64,000 nt of DNA from Pyrinomonadaceae bacterium (GTDB lineage: Bacteria; Acidobacteriota; Blastocatellia; Pyrinomonadales; Pyrinomonadaceae), in contig JAJTWY010000012.1 of the NCBI GenBank assembly GCA_021463165.1, forward strand, positions 57,524 through 121,523. The letters are read 5' to 3'. The position numbers and the translations under genes are program-made. Below are positions 9,061 to 18,696 of the stretch, piece by piece (within the stretch, counting starts at the first letter, position 1; every line of letters begins with the position of its first letter). Under the pieces are notes generated by a model. The model saw only the letters and a program-made list of their open reading frames with translations. It did no database searches and had not been told where the DNA came from.

Positions 9061-10282
9061 TCACGATCCCCAAGCTCTCTACATATGCTATTTCGGCCTT
9101 CGCGAACCGCTTGTGCAGACCCAGGTGCTGCCGTACCTCCGCGAGCTGGTCAAGGGCGGTATGGGTGTCGGGATAGTCACGTTTGAGCCGGAAATGCGAT
9201 CTCGTTGGACCGTCGATGACATAGCCGAACAGAAACGCGAACTGGCAGATCAAGGCATTGAGTGGGACGCCCTACCCTATCACAAGACCCCGTCCTCGAT
9301 GGCGACCGCATACGACGTTCTAACCGGATCGCTTTTCGTTCGCCGAAAGATCCGCGAGCGATCGCTCGATGTTGTCCATGGCCGCATCCATGTCGCCACG
9401 CTGATGGGAGCGTTGGCACGCAAATTCTCGTCTCGAAAGCCGAAACTGATATTCGACATTCGCGGGTTCTTCCCCGAAGAATACACGGATGCCGGTGTCT
9501 GGCCCGAGAACGGCCTCCTATATCGCTGTGCCAAGCGGGTCGAGAAATGGCTGATGGATCAGGCCGATGGCTTCGTGGTCCTGACAGATAAGGCCCGGTC
9601 GCTGCTCTGGCCCGATGGATCGGAAAAGCCCGTCGAGGTAATACCCTGCTGCGTCGATTTTGCAACTCGTTTCCCCGAGTCGGCCTCAAGAGCACGCGAT
9701 GCGATGCGAGAGAAGCTCGGACTGCAAGGCAGGACAGTTTATACACATATCGGAGCACTCGGCGGCCTTTATCTATCTAAGGAAATGGCCGACCTGCTTG
9801 CCGTCGCTCGTGAACTCGATCCGCGAACGTTCGCGCTCTTTCTAACGCAATCGGATCCAACTGAGATCGTTCGGCTTTTGAAGGATCGGGGCTTTTCCGA
9901 GAGCGACCTCTTCGTTGGCCGCGCCGCACCGGACGAAGTGCCGCAATACCTGGCGGCATCGGATGTCGGCCTGTCATTTGTCAAGGCGACTTACGCCACC
10001 CAATCCCGATCGCCGACCAAGATCCCGGAATACCTGGCCTCTGGCCTGCCGATCATCGCAAACTCGGGTGTCGGGGATGTCGATGAGCTCATCCGTACCG
10101 AAAATGTCGGCGTACTGATCGATCGCTTTGAACGCGAATCCTATCAGAATGCGATCTACGCGCTGCGTCGGTTTAGAATCGATATCGGACCCCGCTGCCG
10201 CGAGGTCGCGTTACGCCGGTTCGACCTCGAAACGGTCGGCGGAGAACGATATCGGCGGTTGTACGGCTCGTTGCTTGGTTGA
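9053..10282 (+). CDS. Glycosyltransferase family 4-like protein
   Basis: About 409 residues. The N-terminal half has an ALYICYFGLREPLVQTQVLPYL acceptor-domain start, and DIRGFFPEEYTDAG is a well-kept segment of this subgroup. The donor half includes HIGALGGLYL, then SDVGLSFVKATYATQSRSPTKIPEYLASGLPII, where the usual EX7E appears as a shifted KIPEYLASG form. I chose ATG 9053 because it overlaps the upstream stop in the common 8-bp style; an ATG at 9038 only adds five residues. A 67-bp gap separates it from the next glycosyltransferase. Confidence 0.87.
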   Translation: MSDHDPQALYICYFGLREPLVQTQVLPYLRELVKGGMGVGIVTFEPEMRSRWTVDDIAEQKRELADQGIEWDALPYHKTPSSMATAYDVLTGSLFVRRKIRERSLDVVHGRIHVATLMGALARKFSSRKPKLIFDIRGFFPEEYTDAGVWPENGLLYRCAKRVEKWLMDQADGFVVLTDKARSLLWPDGSEKPVEVIPCCVDFATRFPESASRARDAMREKLGLQGRTVYTHIGALGGLYLSKEMADLLAVARELDPRTFALFLTQSDPTEIVRLLKDRGFSESDLFVGRAAPDEVPQYLAASDVGLSFVKATYATQSRSPTKIPEYLASGLPIIANSGVGDVDELIRTENVGVLIDRFERESYQNAIYALRRFRIDIGPRCREVALRRFDLETVGGERYRRLYGSLLG

Positions 10283-10349
10283 CCAAGCGACCCGAGGTTG
10301 GTCCGAATTGCATTGACCGTCGCCGATTGCTACCATCATTGGTTTTGGT

Positions 10350-11426
10350 ATGCGCGTACTCGCTGTAGTTCCGTCGGTTTACGACACGTCGCCGGGGCAG
10401 AGATTTAGGATCGAACAATGGGAGCCGATACTCGCCGAGGGCGGCATCCAGATCACCTACGCGCCGTTTGAGAACGACGAGCTGAGGGCGATCCTCTATC
10501 AAGGTGGTAAGGTACTTCAGAAGATCGGTGTCGTTACACGGAACCTCCGGCGGCGAAGTCGCGAGCTTTCGGATGCCGGCGAGTTCGATCTCGTATATGT
10601 TTTCCGTGAAGCAGCGTTGTTGGGGCCTCCGTGGTTCGAGCGGAAGATCGCAAAGACGGGCGTTCCGATGGTCTTCGATTTTGACGATGCCGTCTTCGTC
10701 TCATACAAAAGCCCTTCGAACGGTTACCTCAGCTATCTGAAATTTCCTTCAAAGACTGGAGAGATCATTCGTTTATCGGCGCATGTAATGGCCGGAAACG
10801 AATATCTGGCAGAATACGCCCGACGATTTAATCAGAGCGTGACGGTCATTCCAACTACGATCGATACCGATAAATACACGGTTGTGGAGAAAAGCGAACC
10901 GGAAACACTGACCGTCGGCTGGAGCGGAAGTTTTAGCACGATCCAGCACCTCGATACGATACGCGACGTACTGCAGGAGCTAGGCCGAAGCGAGAAGTTC
11001 AAGTTGCGCGTGATCGGTACGCCGAGCTACAAGGTTCCGAATGTCGACACCGAAGCGATGCAGTGGCGTTCTGAAACCGAGATCGAAGATCTTCGCGAGA
11101 TCGACATCGGCCTTATGCCGCTTCCGGACGAAGACTGGACAAAAGGAAAATGCGGTCTCAAGGCCCTGCAATACATGGCTCTGGGCATACCGACCATTTG
11201 CTCGCCCGTCGGCGTAAACTCTACAATCATTAAAGACGGAGTAAACGGGTTTCTCGCCGATACCAAGGAAGAATGGATCCGAAAGATCAAAGGTCTGATG
11301 GGATCCGTCGAGCTGAGAAAGAAACTCGGGAAGGCCGGCCGCGAGACCGTCGAGCGCGAATATTCGGCGAAGACGGTTGCTCCTAGGGTTTTAGAGCTGT
11401 TTCGCGGAGCGGTCGAAACGATTTAG
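10350..11426 (+). CDS. Glycosyltransferase (GT-B, family 1/4)
   Basis: 358 residues. It opens MRVLAVVPSVYDTSPGQRFRIEQW, a start typical of a GT-B subgroup in surface polysaccharide clusters. An FDFDDAVF motif and a PTTIDTDKY linker follow. The donor half has GWSGSFSTIQHL, IGLMPLPDEDWTKGKCGLKALQYMALGIPTICSPVGVN and KDGVNGFLADT, the nucleotide-sugar pocket with a KxxLKALQYMA helix in place of a classic EX7E. A cytoplasmic role in repeat-unit assembly is inferred from position. Confidence 0.87.
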   Translation: MRVLAVVPSVYDTSPGQRFRIEQWEPILAEGGIQITYAPFENDELRAILYQGGKVLQKIGVVTRNLRRRSRELSDAGEFDLVYVFREAALLGPPWFERKIAKTGVPMVFDFDDAVFVSYKSPSNGYLSYLKFPSKTGEIIRLSAHVMAGNEYLAEYARRFNQSVTVIPTTIDTDKYTVVEKSEPETLTVGWSGSFSTIQHLDTIRDVLQELGRSEKFKLRVIGTPSYKVPNVDTEAMQWRSETEIEDLREIDIGLMPLPDEDWTKGKCGLKALQYMALGIPTICSPVGVNSTIIKDGVNGFLADTKEEWIRKIKGLMGSVELRKKLGKAGRETVEREYSAKTVAPRVLELFRGAVETI

Positions 11427-11519
11427 CTATCCTCTTTGCTCTAACTGCTTTCCACTGATATTGACTTTTTCGGTCCGTGGCTGGCGAATGATGATCGGAG
11501 GATAGGAAGGTGCGAATAG

Positions 11520-12635
11520 ATGAATATATTGGTTACCGGCGGTGCCGGTTTTATTGGCTCTCACCTTGTTGACGCACTTATCGAACGCGGTCACACCGTC
11601 AGGATCCTCGATTCGCTGGTCGAACAGGTTCACGGTCCTACACCGCCGGAACACCTCAACCAACAGGCTGAATTCATTCAGGGCGATGTGAATGATGCCG
11701 AGATCGTTGCGAAAGCTCTGGACAAGGTAGAAGTTGTCTATCATCAAGCCGCGGAAGTAGGCGTCGGGCAGTCGATGTACGAGATCGTGCGGTACGTAAA
11801 AGCCAACGACCTCGGCACCGCCGTGCTGCTTGAGGAGATGATCAAGCGGCCTCAGCAGTTCAAAAAGCTGATCGTCGCTTCTTCAATGTCCATCTATGGT
11901 GAAGGGGCCTATCGCTGTGAATTCTGTGACAAGTCGATATTCCCGTTCCTCCGTCCGAGCGAACAACTTGCGGCTCACGACTGGGATTTCAAATGCGACG
12001 AATGCGGCAGCGAACTGCGAACTATCGGTACCAGCGAGGAGAAGCCGCTGTATCCGACCTCAGTCTATGCGGTCAGCAAGCAGGATCAAGAACAATTCTG
12101 TCTAGCGGTCGGCCGGGCATACAAAATTCCGACGGTCGCCCTTCGTTATTTCAATGTTTATGGAACGCGGCAGGCGCTGTCGAACCCGTATACGGGGGTC
12201 TGTGCGATCTTTTCTTCCCGCCTTCTGAATGATCAGGCGCCGACGATCTTCGAGGACGGCGAACAGTCCCGCGATTTCGTCAATGTAAAGGATATCGTTC
12301 AGGCAAACCTGCTTGCGATGGAAACGAGCGGGGGCGATTATCAGGCGTTCAATATCGGGACGGGTCGTGCAACCTCGATAAAGCAGATATCTGAGCTGCT
12401 CGCTGCCGGCCTTGGCAAAGACATCGCCCCGGTCATCGTCGGCAAATATCGTGAAGGCGACATTAGGCACTGTGTCGCCGATATTTCGAAGGCGAAGGAA
12501 ATGCTTGGCTACACGCCATCGGTCACGCTGGAAGACGGACTGGCGGAGCTTCTGAAATGGCTTGGCGAACAGGATGCGGAGGACAAGGTGGAGGCGGCAA
12601 CTGCTGAGTTGACCAGCCGTGCTCTTGTCAAATAG
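11520..12635 (+). CDS. NAD-dependent epimerase, dTDP-L-rhamnose 4-epimerase-like, with Cys4 insert
   Basis: 371 residues of the extended SDR family. NAD binding is by TGGAGFIGSHLVDAL (6-20); the catalytic residues are Ser in SSMSIYG (121-127) and Y183-x3-K187 (VYAVSKQ). Between them lies an insert with CEFC (133-136) and CDEC (159-162), a likely zinc knuckle, ahead of a LRYFNVYGTRQ stretch. That insert is a mark of the group annotated as dTDP-L-rhamnose 4-epimerases, which make 6-deoxy-L-talose. The role is inferred; other 4-epimerases are possible. It follows a 93-bp gap and sits 4 bp before the carbamoyltransferase. Confidence 0.85.
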   Translation: MNILVTGGAGFIGSHLVDALIERGHTVRILDSLVEQVHGPTPPEHLNQQAEFIQGDVNDAEIVAKALDKVEVVYHQAAEVGVGQSMYEIVRYVKANDLGTAVLLEEMIKRPQQFKKLIVASSMSIYGEGAYRCEFCDKSIFPFLRPSEQLAAHDWDFKCDECGSELRTIGTSEEKPLYPTSVYAVSKQDQEQFCLAVGRAYKIPTVALRYFNVYGTRQALSNPYTGVCAIFSSRLLNDQAPTIFEDGEQSRDFVNVKDIVQANLLAMETSGGDYQAFNIGTGRATSIKQISELLAAGLGKDIAPVIVGKYREGDIRHCVADISKAKEMLGYTPSVTLEDGLAELLKWLGEQDAEDKVEAATAELTSRALVK

Positions 12636-12639
12636 ATAG

Positions 12640-14355
12640 ATGTACATTCTCGGTCTTACAACCCTCGGGGATTCCGCTGCCTCGCTCATCAGAAATGGCG
12701 AGCTGGTTGCGGCGGTCGAGGAGGAGCGGTTCTCGCGCAAGAAGCATCATGCCGGGTTTCCGTATAACGCGATCCAATTCTGTCTGGATCACGCCGGAAT
12801 TACGTTGAAAGATGTTGCCCATGTTGGCCATTATTGGAAGCCCTGGATCCTGCGCCATAAGGCCATGCAGGCGGCTCGGGTTGCGTTTATCTCGAAGGAT
12901 ATGTTCAAGACCCGCGTTGATCGCGGTGTCGCTCAGGTAAGTGAAAGCTACCTTGGAATGTTCAAGCATCCAAGACGGCTCCGCGAGCATTTTGGACCCT
13001 CGGATTTTAGTTTTCATTATCTCGAACATCATCAAACGCACGCCGCTTCTGCTTTTTTTGTTTCGCCGTTTGATTCCGCGGCGATCCTGACCTGGGATGG
13101 AACGGGAGAAGATACGACGACGCTCTTTTGTCGCGGTCGGGCCAATAAGATCGAGGTACTCAAACGGATCAAGCTTCCGCACAGTCTGGGACAATTCTAC
13201 TCCGCAGTCACGAATTACATAGGTTTCGACATGTTCGCGGGCGATGAATGGAAGGTCATGGGGCTCGCGGCATACGGCGAACCCAAATACTACGATTTTT
13301 TTCGTGAAAAGATACTTACAACTAACGGGAACGGCGATTTTCGGTTTAATATCCGGGTTCTCGATCACCATCTTGCAAAGCATTATCAGTTTCCTGAAGC
13401 GATCAAAAGCGAACTCGGGGCGCCGCGTCTGCCTGGCGAGGAATTGACCAAACACCATTGGCATATAGCCTCGTCCGCCCAAAAAGCGCTTGAGGACACC
13501 GCCATCCATCTCGTCAAACATCTAAAGGAGATGACGGGCGAAGAGAATCTCTGCATGGCTGGCGGAGTTGCGTTCAACTCAGTTATGAATGGCCGGATTT
13601 TCCACGAAACGCCCTTCAAGCGTTTCTATGTGCAGCCCGCTGCGGGAGATGCCGGGTGCTCTCTCGGGGCTGCGATGATGGTCTGGCATCAAAAACTTGG
13701 AAACCCAAGGGACTTCGTTATGAACTCCGCCTATTACGGGCCTGGATTTTCTAACGAACAGTGTCAAAAAGTTCTCGACGAAGCCGGGTTGAGGTATCAA
13801 ACGATCACAGACGATGAACTGCTGCCCAGGCTCGCAAAAATGATCTCAGATGGAGCGATCATCGGTTGGTTCAATGGAAGAATGGAGTTAGGGCCGCGCG
13901 CGCTCGGAGCACGAAGCTTTCTTGCCGATCCCCGTCGGGCTGATATGCGTGAGATACTGAATCATAAGGTGAAACTTCGCGAATGGTTCCGTCCGCTCGC
14001 ACCGTCGATGCTGGAGGAGGCCGCGAACGAAGTTTTCGGCGTTGATCATCACGATCCGTTCATGATCACCGTTATTAAAGTCGCGGACGACTATAAGTCG
14101 AAGATCCCGGCGGTCGTTCACGTGGACGGCACCGCAAGGCCGCAGATGGTAAACAGAGACGTGAACCCGCGCTATTGGACACTTATTAATGAATTCAGGA
14201 AGATCACCGGGGTCCCGATGCTTCTAAACACTTCGTTCAACGTCCAGGAGCCGATAGTGTGTACGCCGCAAAACGCGATCAATACGTTTCGAAACGCTAG
14301 TTTCGACGCGTTGGTGCTGGAAAATAATCTGGTGCTTCGCGAAGGGAACGAGTAA
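12640..14355 (+). CDS. Carbamoyltransferase (NodU/TobZ/CmcH family)
   Basis: 571 residues. The N-terminal YrdC/Kae1-like domain begins MYILGLTTLGDSAASLIRNG, has VAAVEEERFSRKKH (23-36), and contains the HxxxH-type metal motif EHHQTHA at 129-135. GGVAFNSVMNGRI and the C-terminal domain signature GRMELGPRALGARSFLADPR (near 413-432) follow, then HVDGTARPQ and LLNTSFNVQEPIV. The family forms carbamoyl-adenylate from carbamoyl phosphate and ATP and moves the carbamoyl group to a sugar hydroxyl. In this locus it should decorate the polysaccharide. It is 4 bp downstream of the epimerase and 1 bp upstream of the next gene. Confidence 0.93.
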   Translation: MYILGLTTLGDSAASLIRNGELVAAVEEERFSRKKHHAGFPYNAIQFCLDHAGITLKDVAHVGHYWKPWILRHKAMQAARVAFISKDMFKTRVDRGVAQVSESYLGMFKHPRRLREHFGPSDFSFHYLEHHQTHAASAFFVSPFDSAAILTWDGTGEDTTTLFCRGRANKIEVLKRIKLPHSLGQFYSAVTNYIGFDMFAGDEWKVMGLAAYGEPKYYDFFREKILTTNGNGDFRFNIRVLDHHLAKHYQFPEAIKSELGAPRLPGEELTKHHWHIASSAQKALEDTAIHLVKHLKEMTGEENLCMAGGVAFNSVMNGRIFHETPFKRFYVQPAAGDAGCSLGAAMMVWHQKLGNPRDFVMNSAYYGPGFSNEQCQKVLDEAGLRYQTITDDELLPRLAKMISDGAIIGWFNGRMELGPRALGARSFLADPRRADMREILNHKVKLREWFRPLAPSMLEEAANEVFGVDHHDPFMITVIKVADDYKSKIPAVVHVDGTARPQMVNRDVNPRYWTLINEFRKITGVPMLLNTSFNVQEPIVCTPQNAINTFRNASFDALVLENNLVLREGNE

Positions 14356-14356
14356 C

Positions 14357-15724
14357 GTGCTGAACCAATTCATCACCCTTGCCTGCCTTCTTGTCATAGC
14401 GACGGGTATTGTCCTAGTGCCCTTTCCTGATGGTGCGGCTGCTATCGCACTTACAATGGCCCTTTCGGCGGGCTTTATCCTTGTTTTTCGCAAATTCACG
14501 GAAGAGAAACAGTTTATTACAACAATATTCCTTGTGGGATTGGCTCTAAGAATGGCCTTCGGGTTGTTGATCCACATCTACGAGCTTCGTGATTTTTTTG
14601 GCGGCGATGCCTTTTCATATGATGCAAAGGCCGCCACGATGGTCGAAAACTGGCTCGGACTTTCGATAAATCCTGACACGTCTTTTTTCGAGTTTGATCC
14701 ACGAAGCGGTATCGCATGGGGAATGTACTATATCACTGCAGCGATCTATCTTATCGTGGGCCGGAATATCTTCGCCGCGCAGTCGTTTTGTGCGGTGATC
14801 GGGGCAGCGACCGGGCCGATGGTCTATTTCTGTGCACGAAGGATATTCAATAACCTCAAAGTCGCACGTTTTTCAGCTATTGCGATCGCCATTTTCCCTT
14901 CCTTCATTATCTGGTCCGGACAGCTCTTAAAAGACGGATTGATCATCTTCCTTCTGGTTGTCGCGATGACGATGGTCATGCAGCTGCAGGCGCGGTTCAA
15001 TTATCTCGCCCTGTTAACACTGCTTCTCTCAATGTTTGGGATCCTTTCGCTTCGCTTCTATATCTTCTACATGGTTGCGGTCGCAGTTGTTGGCAGCTTC
15101 GTTGTCGGAATATCCTCAAGTCAACGCTCGTTGATAAGAAACGCGGTTATCCTGGCTGCACTTGGGCTCGGTTTCGCTTATCTCGGCGTCGGACAGCGTG
15201 CGACAGTGGAATTGTCGGTCTTCACCCGCCTCGAGCGTATCGAAGGCAGCCGACGCGACTTATCTCGTGCTGCAGAATCGGGCTATGGTGAAGAACTTGA
15301 CGTTTCAACTGCGGAAGGTGCCTTGTCTGCATTGCCCGTTGGCTTTACCTATTTGATGTTCGCTCCGTTTCCGTGGCAGGCCGCAAACCTTCGTCAAGCA
15401 ATAACGATACCGGAAGTGCTGGTCTGGTGGGCCTCGATACCGTTCTTGATAGTCGGGCTTGTTTTCACAATACGAAATCGGCTGCGCAATGCTTTTTCGA
15501 TCTTGATGTTCAGCCTGATGCTCACCATAGCGTATTCTCTTTTCCAAGGGAACGTCGGCACGGCCTACCGCCAGCGAACTCAGATACAGGTGTTTTTGTT
15601 CATTCTGGTCGGGGCCGGGTGGACCGTTTGGCAGGAATCGCGTGAGAACAAGCGGATCATTCGTGCCGAATCGCAGCGTAGGGTCGAATCTCAGATCAGG
15701 GCGAACGCGATGGATCGAGTCTAA
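14357..15724 (+). CDS. Integral membrane protein, GT39/ArnT-like
   Basis: 455 residues with about 10-12 hydrophobic segments. After two N-terminal helices comes FGGDAFSYDAKA, resembling the acidic catalytic motif in the first periplasmic loop of GT-C glycosyltransferases of the PMT/ArnT type. GRNIFAAQSFCAVIGAATGPMVYFCARR helices follow. Such enzymes take sugars from polyprenyl-phosphate donors outside the cytoplasm. It could also be a polymerase-like membrane protein, and the family call is moderate. The start is GTG, one base after the carbamoyltransferase TAA. A charged, Arg-rich tail (about 425-455) faces the cytoplasm. Confidence 0.65.
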   Translation: MLNQFITLACLLVIATGIVLVPFPDGAAAIALTMALSAGFILVFRKFTEEKQFITTIFLVGLALRMAFGLLIHIYELRDFFGGDAFSYDAKAATMVENWLGLSINPDTSFFEFDPRSGIAWGMYYITAAIYLIVGRNIFAAQSFCAVIGAATGPMVYFCARRIFNNLKVARFSAIAIAIFPSFIIWSGQLLKDGLIIFLLVVAMTMVMQLQARFNYLALLTLLLSMFGILSLRFYIFYMVAVAVVGSFVVGISSSQRSLIRNAVILAALGLGFAYLGVGQRATVELSVFTRLERIEGSRRDLSRAAESGYGEELDVSTAEGALSALPVGFTYLMFAPFPWQAANLRQAITIPEVLVWWASIPFLIVGLVFTIRNRLRNAFSILMFSLMLTIAYSLFQGNVGTAYRQRTQIQVFLFILVGAGWTVWQESRENKRIIRAESQRRVESQIRANAMDRV

Positions 15725-15729
15725 CTCTT

Positions 15730-17634
15730 ATGTGCGGGATCGTAGGATTTGTATATGCGAATGATAGGGCCGCTGATCGATCGATCGTCGAATCGATGAA
15801 TCGAGCCATCGCTCATCGCGGTCCGGACGAAGATGGGTTTTATGTAGAGAAAAATGTCGCTCTTGGAATGCGCCGCCTTTCCATCATCGATCTTGCAAGC
15901 GGCCAGCAGCCCATCTACAACGAAGACCGCACAAAGGTCATTGTCTTCAACGGCGAGATCTATAACTATCAAGAAGTCCGCGAAAGCCTCATCAAGCTTG
16001 GCCACAAATTCTATACGAGGTCTGACACTGAGGTTGTCATCCACCTTTACCAGGAATACGGCCCTGAAGGCCTGCAATATCTGCGAGGGATGTATGCATT
16101 CGCGATCTGGGACGAGGCGGAAAGGTTGCTATTTCTGGCTCGCGACCGGGTCGGCAAGAAGCCTATTCTTTACTCGCACCAGCCGAACGGCGATCTGATC
16201 TTTGGTTCTGAATTCCAGGCCGTCCTAAAGCATCCGGCAGTCGCGCGCGAAGTCGATAATGAGGCCATCGACCATTACCTCTCGTTCCTGTGCGTCCCGG
16301 CGCCCATGACGGCATTCCGGAGTATTCGCAAACTCGAGCCTGGCCACTGGCTCAAATGGAAGGACGGTAAGATCGAGACCAGGCGCTATTGGCAGCCTGA
16401 TTTTTCAAAGAAGATCACGATCTCAGAAGAGGAAGCGATAGAAGAAACTACACGTATTCTTCGCGAATCAACGCGACTAAGGATGATCTCAGAAGTTCCG
16501 CTCGGCGCGTTCCTTTCGGGCGGCGTTGATTCTTCGACCATCGTCGCCTTGATGGCGCAGGAAAGCAGCCAGCCGGTCAAGACATTCTCGATAGGATTCG
16601 AAGAGCAGGATTTTAGCGAGCTGAAGTATGCAAAACGGGTAGCCGAACACGTGGGGGCCGAGTATCACGAGTTCATCGTGCGCCCGAATGCCCTTGAGAT
16701 CATCCCGACGCTGGTCGATCACTACGGCGAGCCTTACGCCGATTCTTCTGCGATACCGACCTACTACGTCTCGAAGGAAACGCGGAAACACGTGACCGTA
16801 GCACTTAACGGCGACGGCGGAGATGAGAGCTTCGCGGGCTATGAGAGATACGCCGCAATGCGGATCGCTGAAAAATATGCCCGCGTGCCTTCGCCGCTGA
16901 GAAAGGCGTTTATCGAGGCTCCGATCGGCGTTTTGCCGACGTCCGAGCTACGACGCAGCCGTATTCGCGACGCAAAGCGTTTTCTCAAGGCAGCCAATCT
17001 TCCGCGTAACGAGCGTTACCTTCGCTGGATGTCCACGTTCAACCGTGATGCTAAGAACGAGCTTTATACTAATGATTTTCGCGGGTCGTTGGATGCCGTC
17101 GATCCGATCGGGATATTGGACCATTGGTTCACGAGGGCCGATGGGATCGGGACCGTCGATTCGACGATGCTCACTGATCAGATGACCTATCTCCCGAATG
17201 ATCTGCTCGTAAAGGTCGATATCGCATCTATGGCCAACTCCCTCGAAGCCCGTTCCCCTTTTCTCGACCACAAGCTGATCGAGTTTGCTGCGAGCCTGCC
17301 GGAAAAACTCAAGATGCGTGGTTTCGAAACCAAATCGCTTCTGAAGAAGGTCGCCGCCCGGCTAGTCCCGCGTGAGGTCGTCTATCGGCGCAAAATGGGC
17401 TTTGGGGTGCCCGTAGGTAAATGGTTTCGGGGCGAGATGAAAGATTTCGTTAAGGATATACTGTTGTCCGAAACGTCCCGCCGGAGAGGAATAGTTAGAC
17501 CGGAGATCCTCGAGCGGTACGTGGTCGAACACACGACCGGCCTTCGCGACCATTCGTTCCAGATATGGACCCTGCTTATGCTCGAACTCTGGTTTCAGCG
17601 TTTTATCGACGCTGCTGCAGGCGGTTCCGACTAG
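15730..17634 (+). CDS. asnB: Asparagine synthase (glutamine-hydrolysing)/XrtA-type amidotransferase
   Basis: 634 residues. Cys2 of MCGIVGF is the N-terminal nucleophile of the class II glutaminase domain; RRLSIID, FNGEIYN and RSDTEVV are its other hallmarks. The synthetase half carries the PP-loop SGGVDSS near 263-269 and an ALNGDGGDESFAGYERY site. Length and start match the amidotransferases linked to exosortase/XrtA polysaccharide loci. Rather than making free asparagine, it probably amidates a sugar acid of the polysaccharide, an inference from the locus. It starts 5 bp after the membrane protein and is followed by a 130-bp gap with no clear terminator. Confidence 0.9.
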   Translation: MCGIVGFVYANDRAADRSIVESMNRAIAHRGPDEDGFYVEKNVALGMRRLSIIDLASGQQPIYNEDRTKVIVFNGEIYNYQEVRESLIKLGHKFYTRSDTEVVIHLYQEYGPEGLQYLRGMYAFAIWDEAERLLFLARDRVGKKPILYSHQPNGDLIFGSEFQAVLKHPAVAREVDNEAIDHYLSFLCVPAPMTAFRSIRKLEPGHWLKWKDGKIETRRYWQPDFSKKITISEEEAIEETTRILRESTRLRMISEVPLGAFLSGGVDSSTIVALMAQESSQPVKTFSIGFEEQDFSELKYAKRVAEHVGAEYHEFIVRPNALEIIPTLVDHYGEPYADSSAIPTYYVSKETRKHVTVALNGDGGDESFAGYERYAAMRIAEKYARVPSPLRKAFIEAPIGVLPTSELRRSRIRDAKRFLKAANLPRNERYLRWMSTFNRDAKNELYTNDFRGSLDAVDPIGILDHWFTRADGIGTVDSTMLTDQMTYLPNDLLVKVDIASMANSLEARSPFLDHKLIEFAASLPEKLKMRGFETKSLLKKVAARLVPREVVYRRKMGFGVPVGKWFRGEMKDFVKDILLSETSRRRGIVRPEILERYVVEHTTGLRDHSFQIWTLLMLELWFQRFIDAAAGGSD

Positions 17635-17764
17635 TTCGACCCGTGATACTATAGTTTTACAGTTTGGTGACCGGCGGCGACTTCCCCGCACTGTCGTACG
17701 ATCTGCCGCCGCCTGACCCGATAACGATCAGGTCGCGGTCGGTCTGCCGGTCGCCATCTCTACT

Positions 17765-18622
17765 ATGGCCAGAAAACCGATCATAAATGCCTTAACGATC
17801 GACTTTGAAGACTGGTATCAAGGCATCGAGATACCATACGAAAAGTGGGATAGTTACGAAGACCGGATCGAGATGGTCGGCGATAAACTACTGAACATTC
17901 TGAACGAGGGCGGCGTAAAAGCGACGTTCTTCATGCTTGGTTACGTTGCCGAGAAACATCCCGAGATCGTCCGACGTATCGAGGCCGAGGGGCACGAGAT
18001 CGGAACTCATGGGTTTTCGCACACATTGATCTATACACAGAAGCCGGAACTCTTTAAGGAAGAACTCACGCGGGCCATCCACTTTCTTGAAGACCTGACA
18101 GGCAGAAAGGTACTCGGCCACAGGGCGCCGTTCTTTTCGATAACCAAGAATTCCCTGTGGGCACTTGATATTCTTGGTGAACTGGGGATCAGGTATGATT
18201 CGAGCATTTTTCCAGTTTTGAACTATCGTTACGGCATTCCCGATGCGCCACGTTTCCCCTATACGATCAAACGGGAAAAATACGAGTTTATTGAGTTTCC
18301 TATCTCGACCTTGAAACTGCCGGGTTTCACGATGCCGATCTCGGGCGGAGCCTACTTTCGGATCTATCCGTATCAGGTGACCAAACAAGCGATCAAGGCG
18401 GTCAATCGCGAAGGCCAGCCGGTGACTTTCTATCTGCATCCATGGGAACTCGATCCGGATCATCCGCGAATCGACGTTCCGCGCCGGATCGCCCTGACAC
18501 ATTACTTTAACCTCGGGGCTACCGAGCGACGGCTGAAAAAGCTGATCCGTGATTTCAAGTTGGCTCCGATGGGTGAGGTGTTAGGGATCTGTGAGAAACC
18601 GTCCGCGATAGCGAGTGTTTGA
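17765..18622 (+). CDS. XrtA-type polysaccharide deacetylase (NodB domain with DUF3473 tail)
   Basis: 285 residues. The NodB fold shows metal/base motif TIDFEDW (11-17), the zinc ligands in THGFSHT (81-87), and GHRAPFFS near 119. The C-terminal part has ISGGAYFRIYP, TFYLHPWELDPDHPR and a GATERRLKKL end, the DUF3473 signature that marks deacetylases of exosortase-linked polysaccharide loci. It should remove N- or O-acetyl groups from the glycan. No signal peptide is visible, as is usual for this subgroup. It stands alone between a 130-bp and a 74-bp gap, the loosest-packed part of the locus. Confidence 0.92.
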   Translation: MARKPIINALTIDFEDWYQGIEIPYEKWDSYEDRIEMVGDKLLNILNEGGVKATFFMLGYVAEKHPEIVRRIEAEGHEIGTHGFSHTLIYTQKPELFKEELTRAIHFLEDLTGRKVLGHRAPFFSITKNSLWALDILGELGIRYDSSIFPVLNYRYGIPDAPRFPYTIKREKYEFIEFPISTLKLPGFTMPISGGAYFRIYPYQVTKQAIKAVNREGQPVTFYLHPWELDPDHPRIDVPRRIALTHYFNLGATERRLKKLIRDFKLAPMGEVLGICEKPSAIASV

Positions 18623-18696
18623 ACGCCGGCCTCGTGAAACGTAAACTTGAAGAGACCTGACTTAAACCACCCGCTACGGCCGGTGGTTCTGACTTT

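Noticed and set aside
17670..17720. GGCGGC...GCCGCC as a terminator after the amidotransferase gene
   Set aside because: The loop is about 30 bases and no U-run follows; chance pairing in GC-rich sequence is likely.
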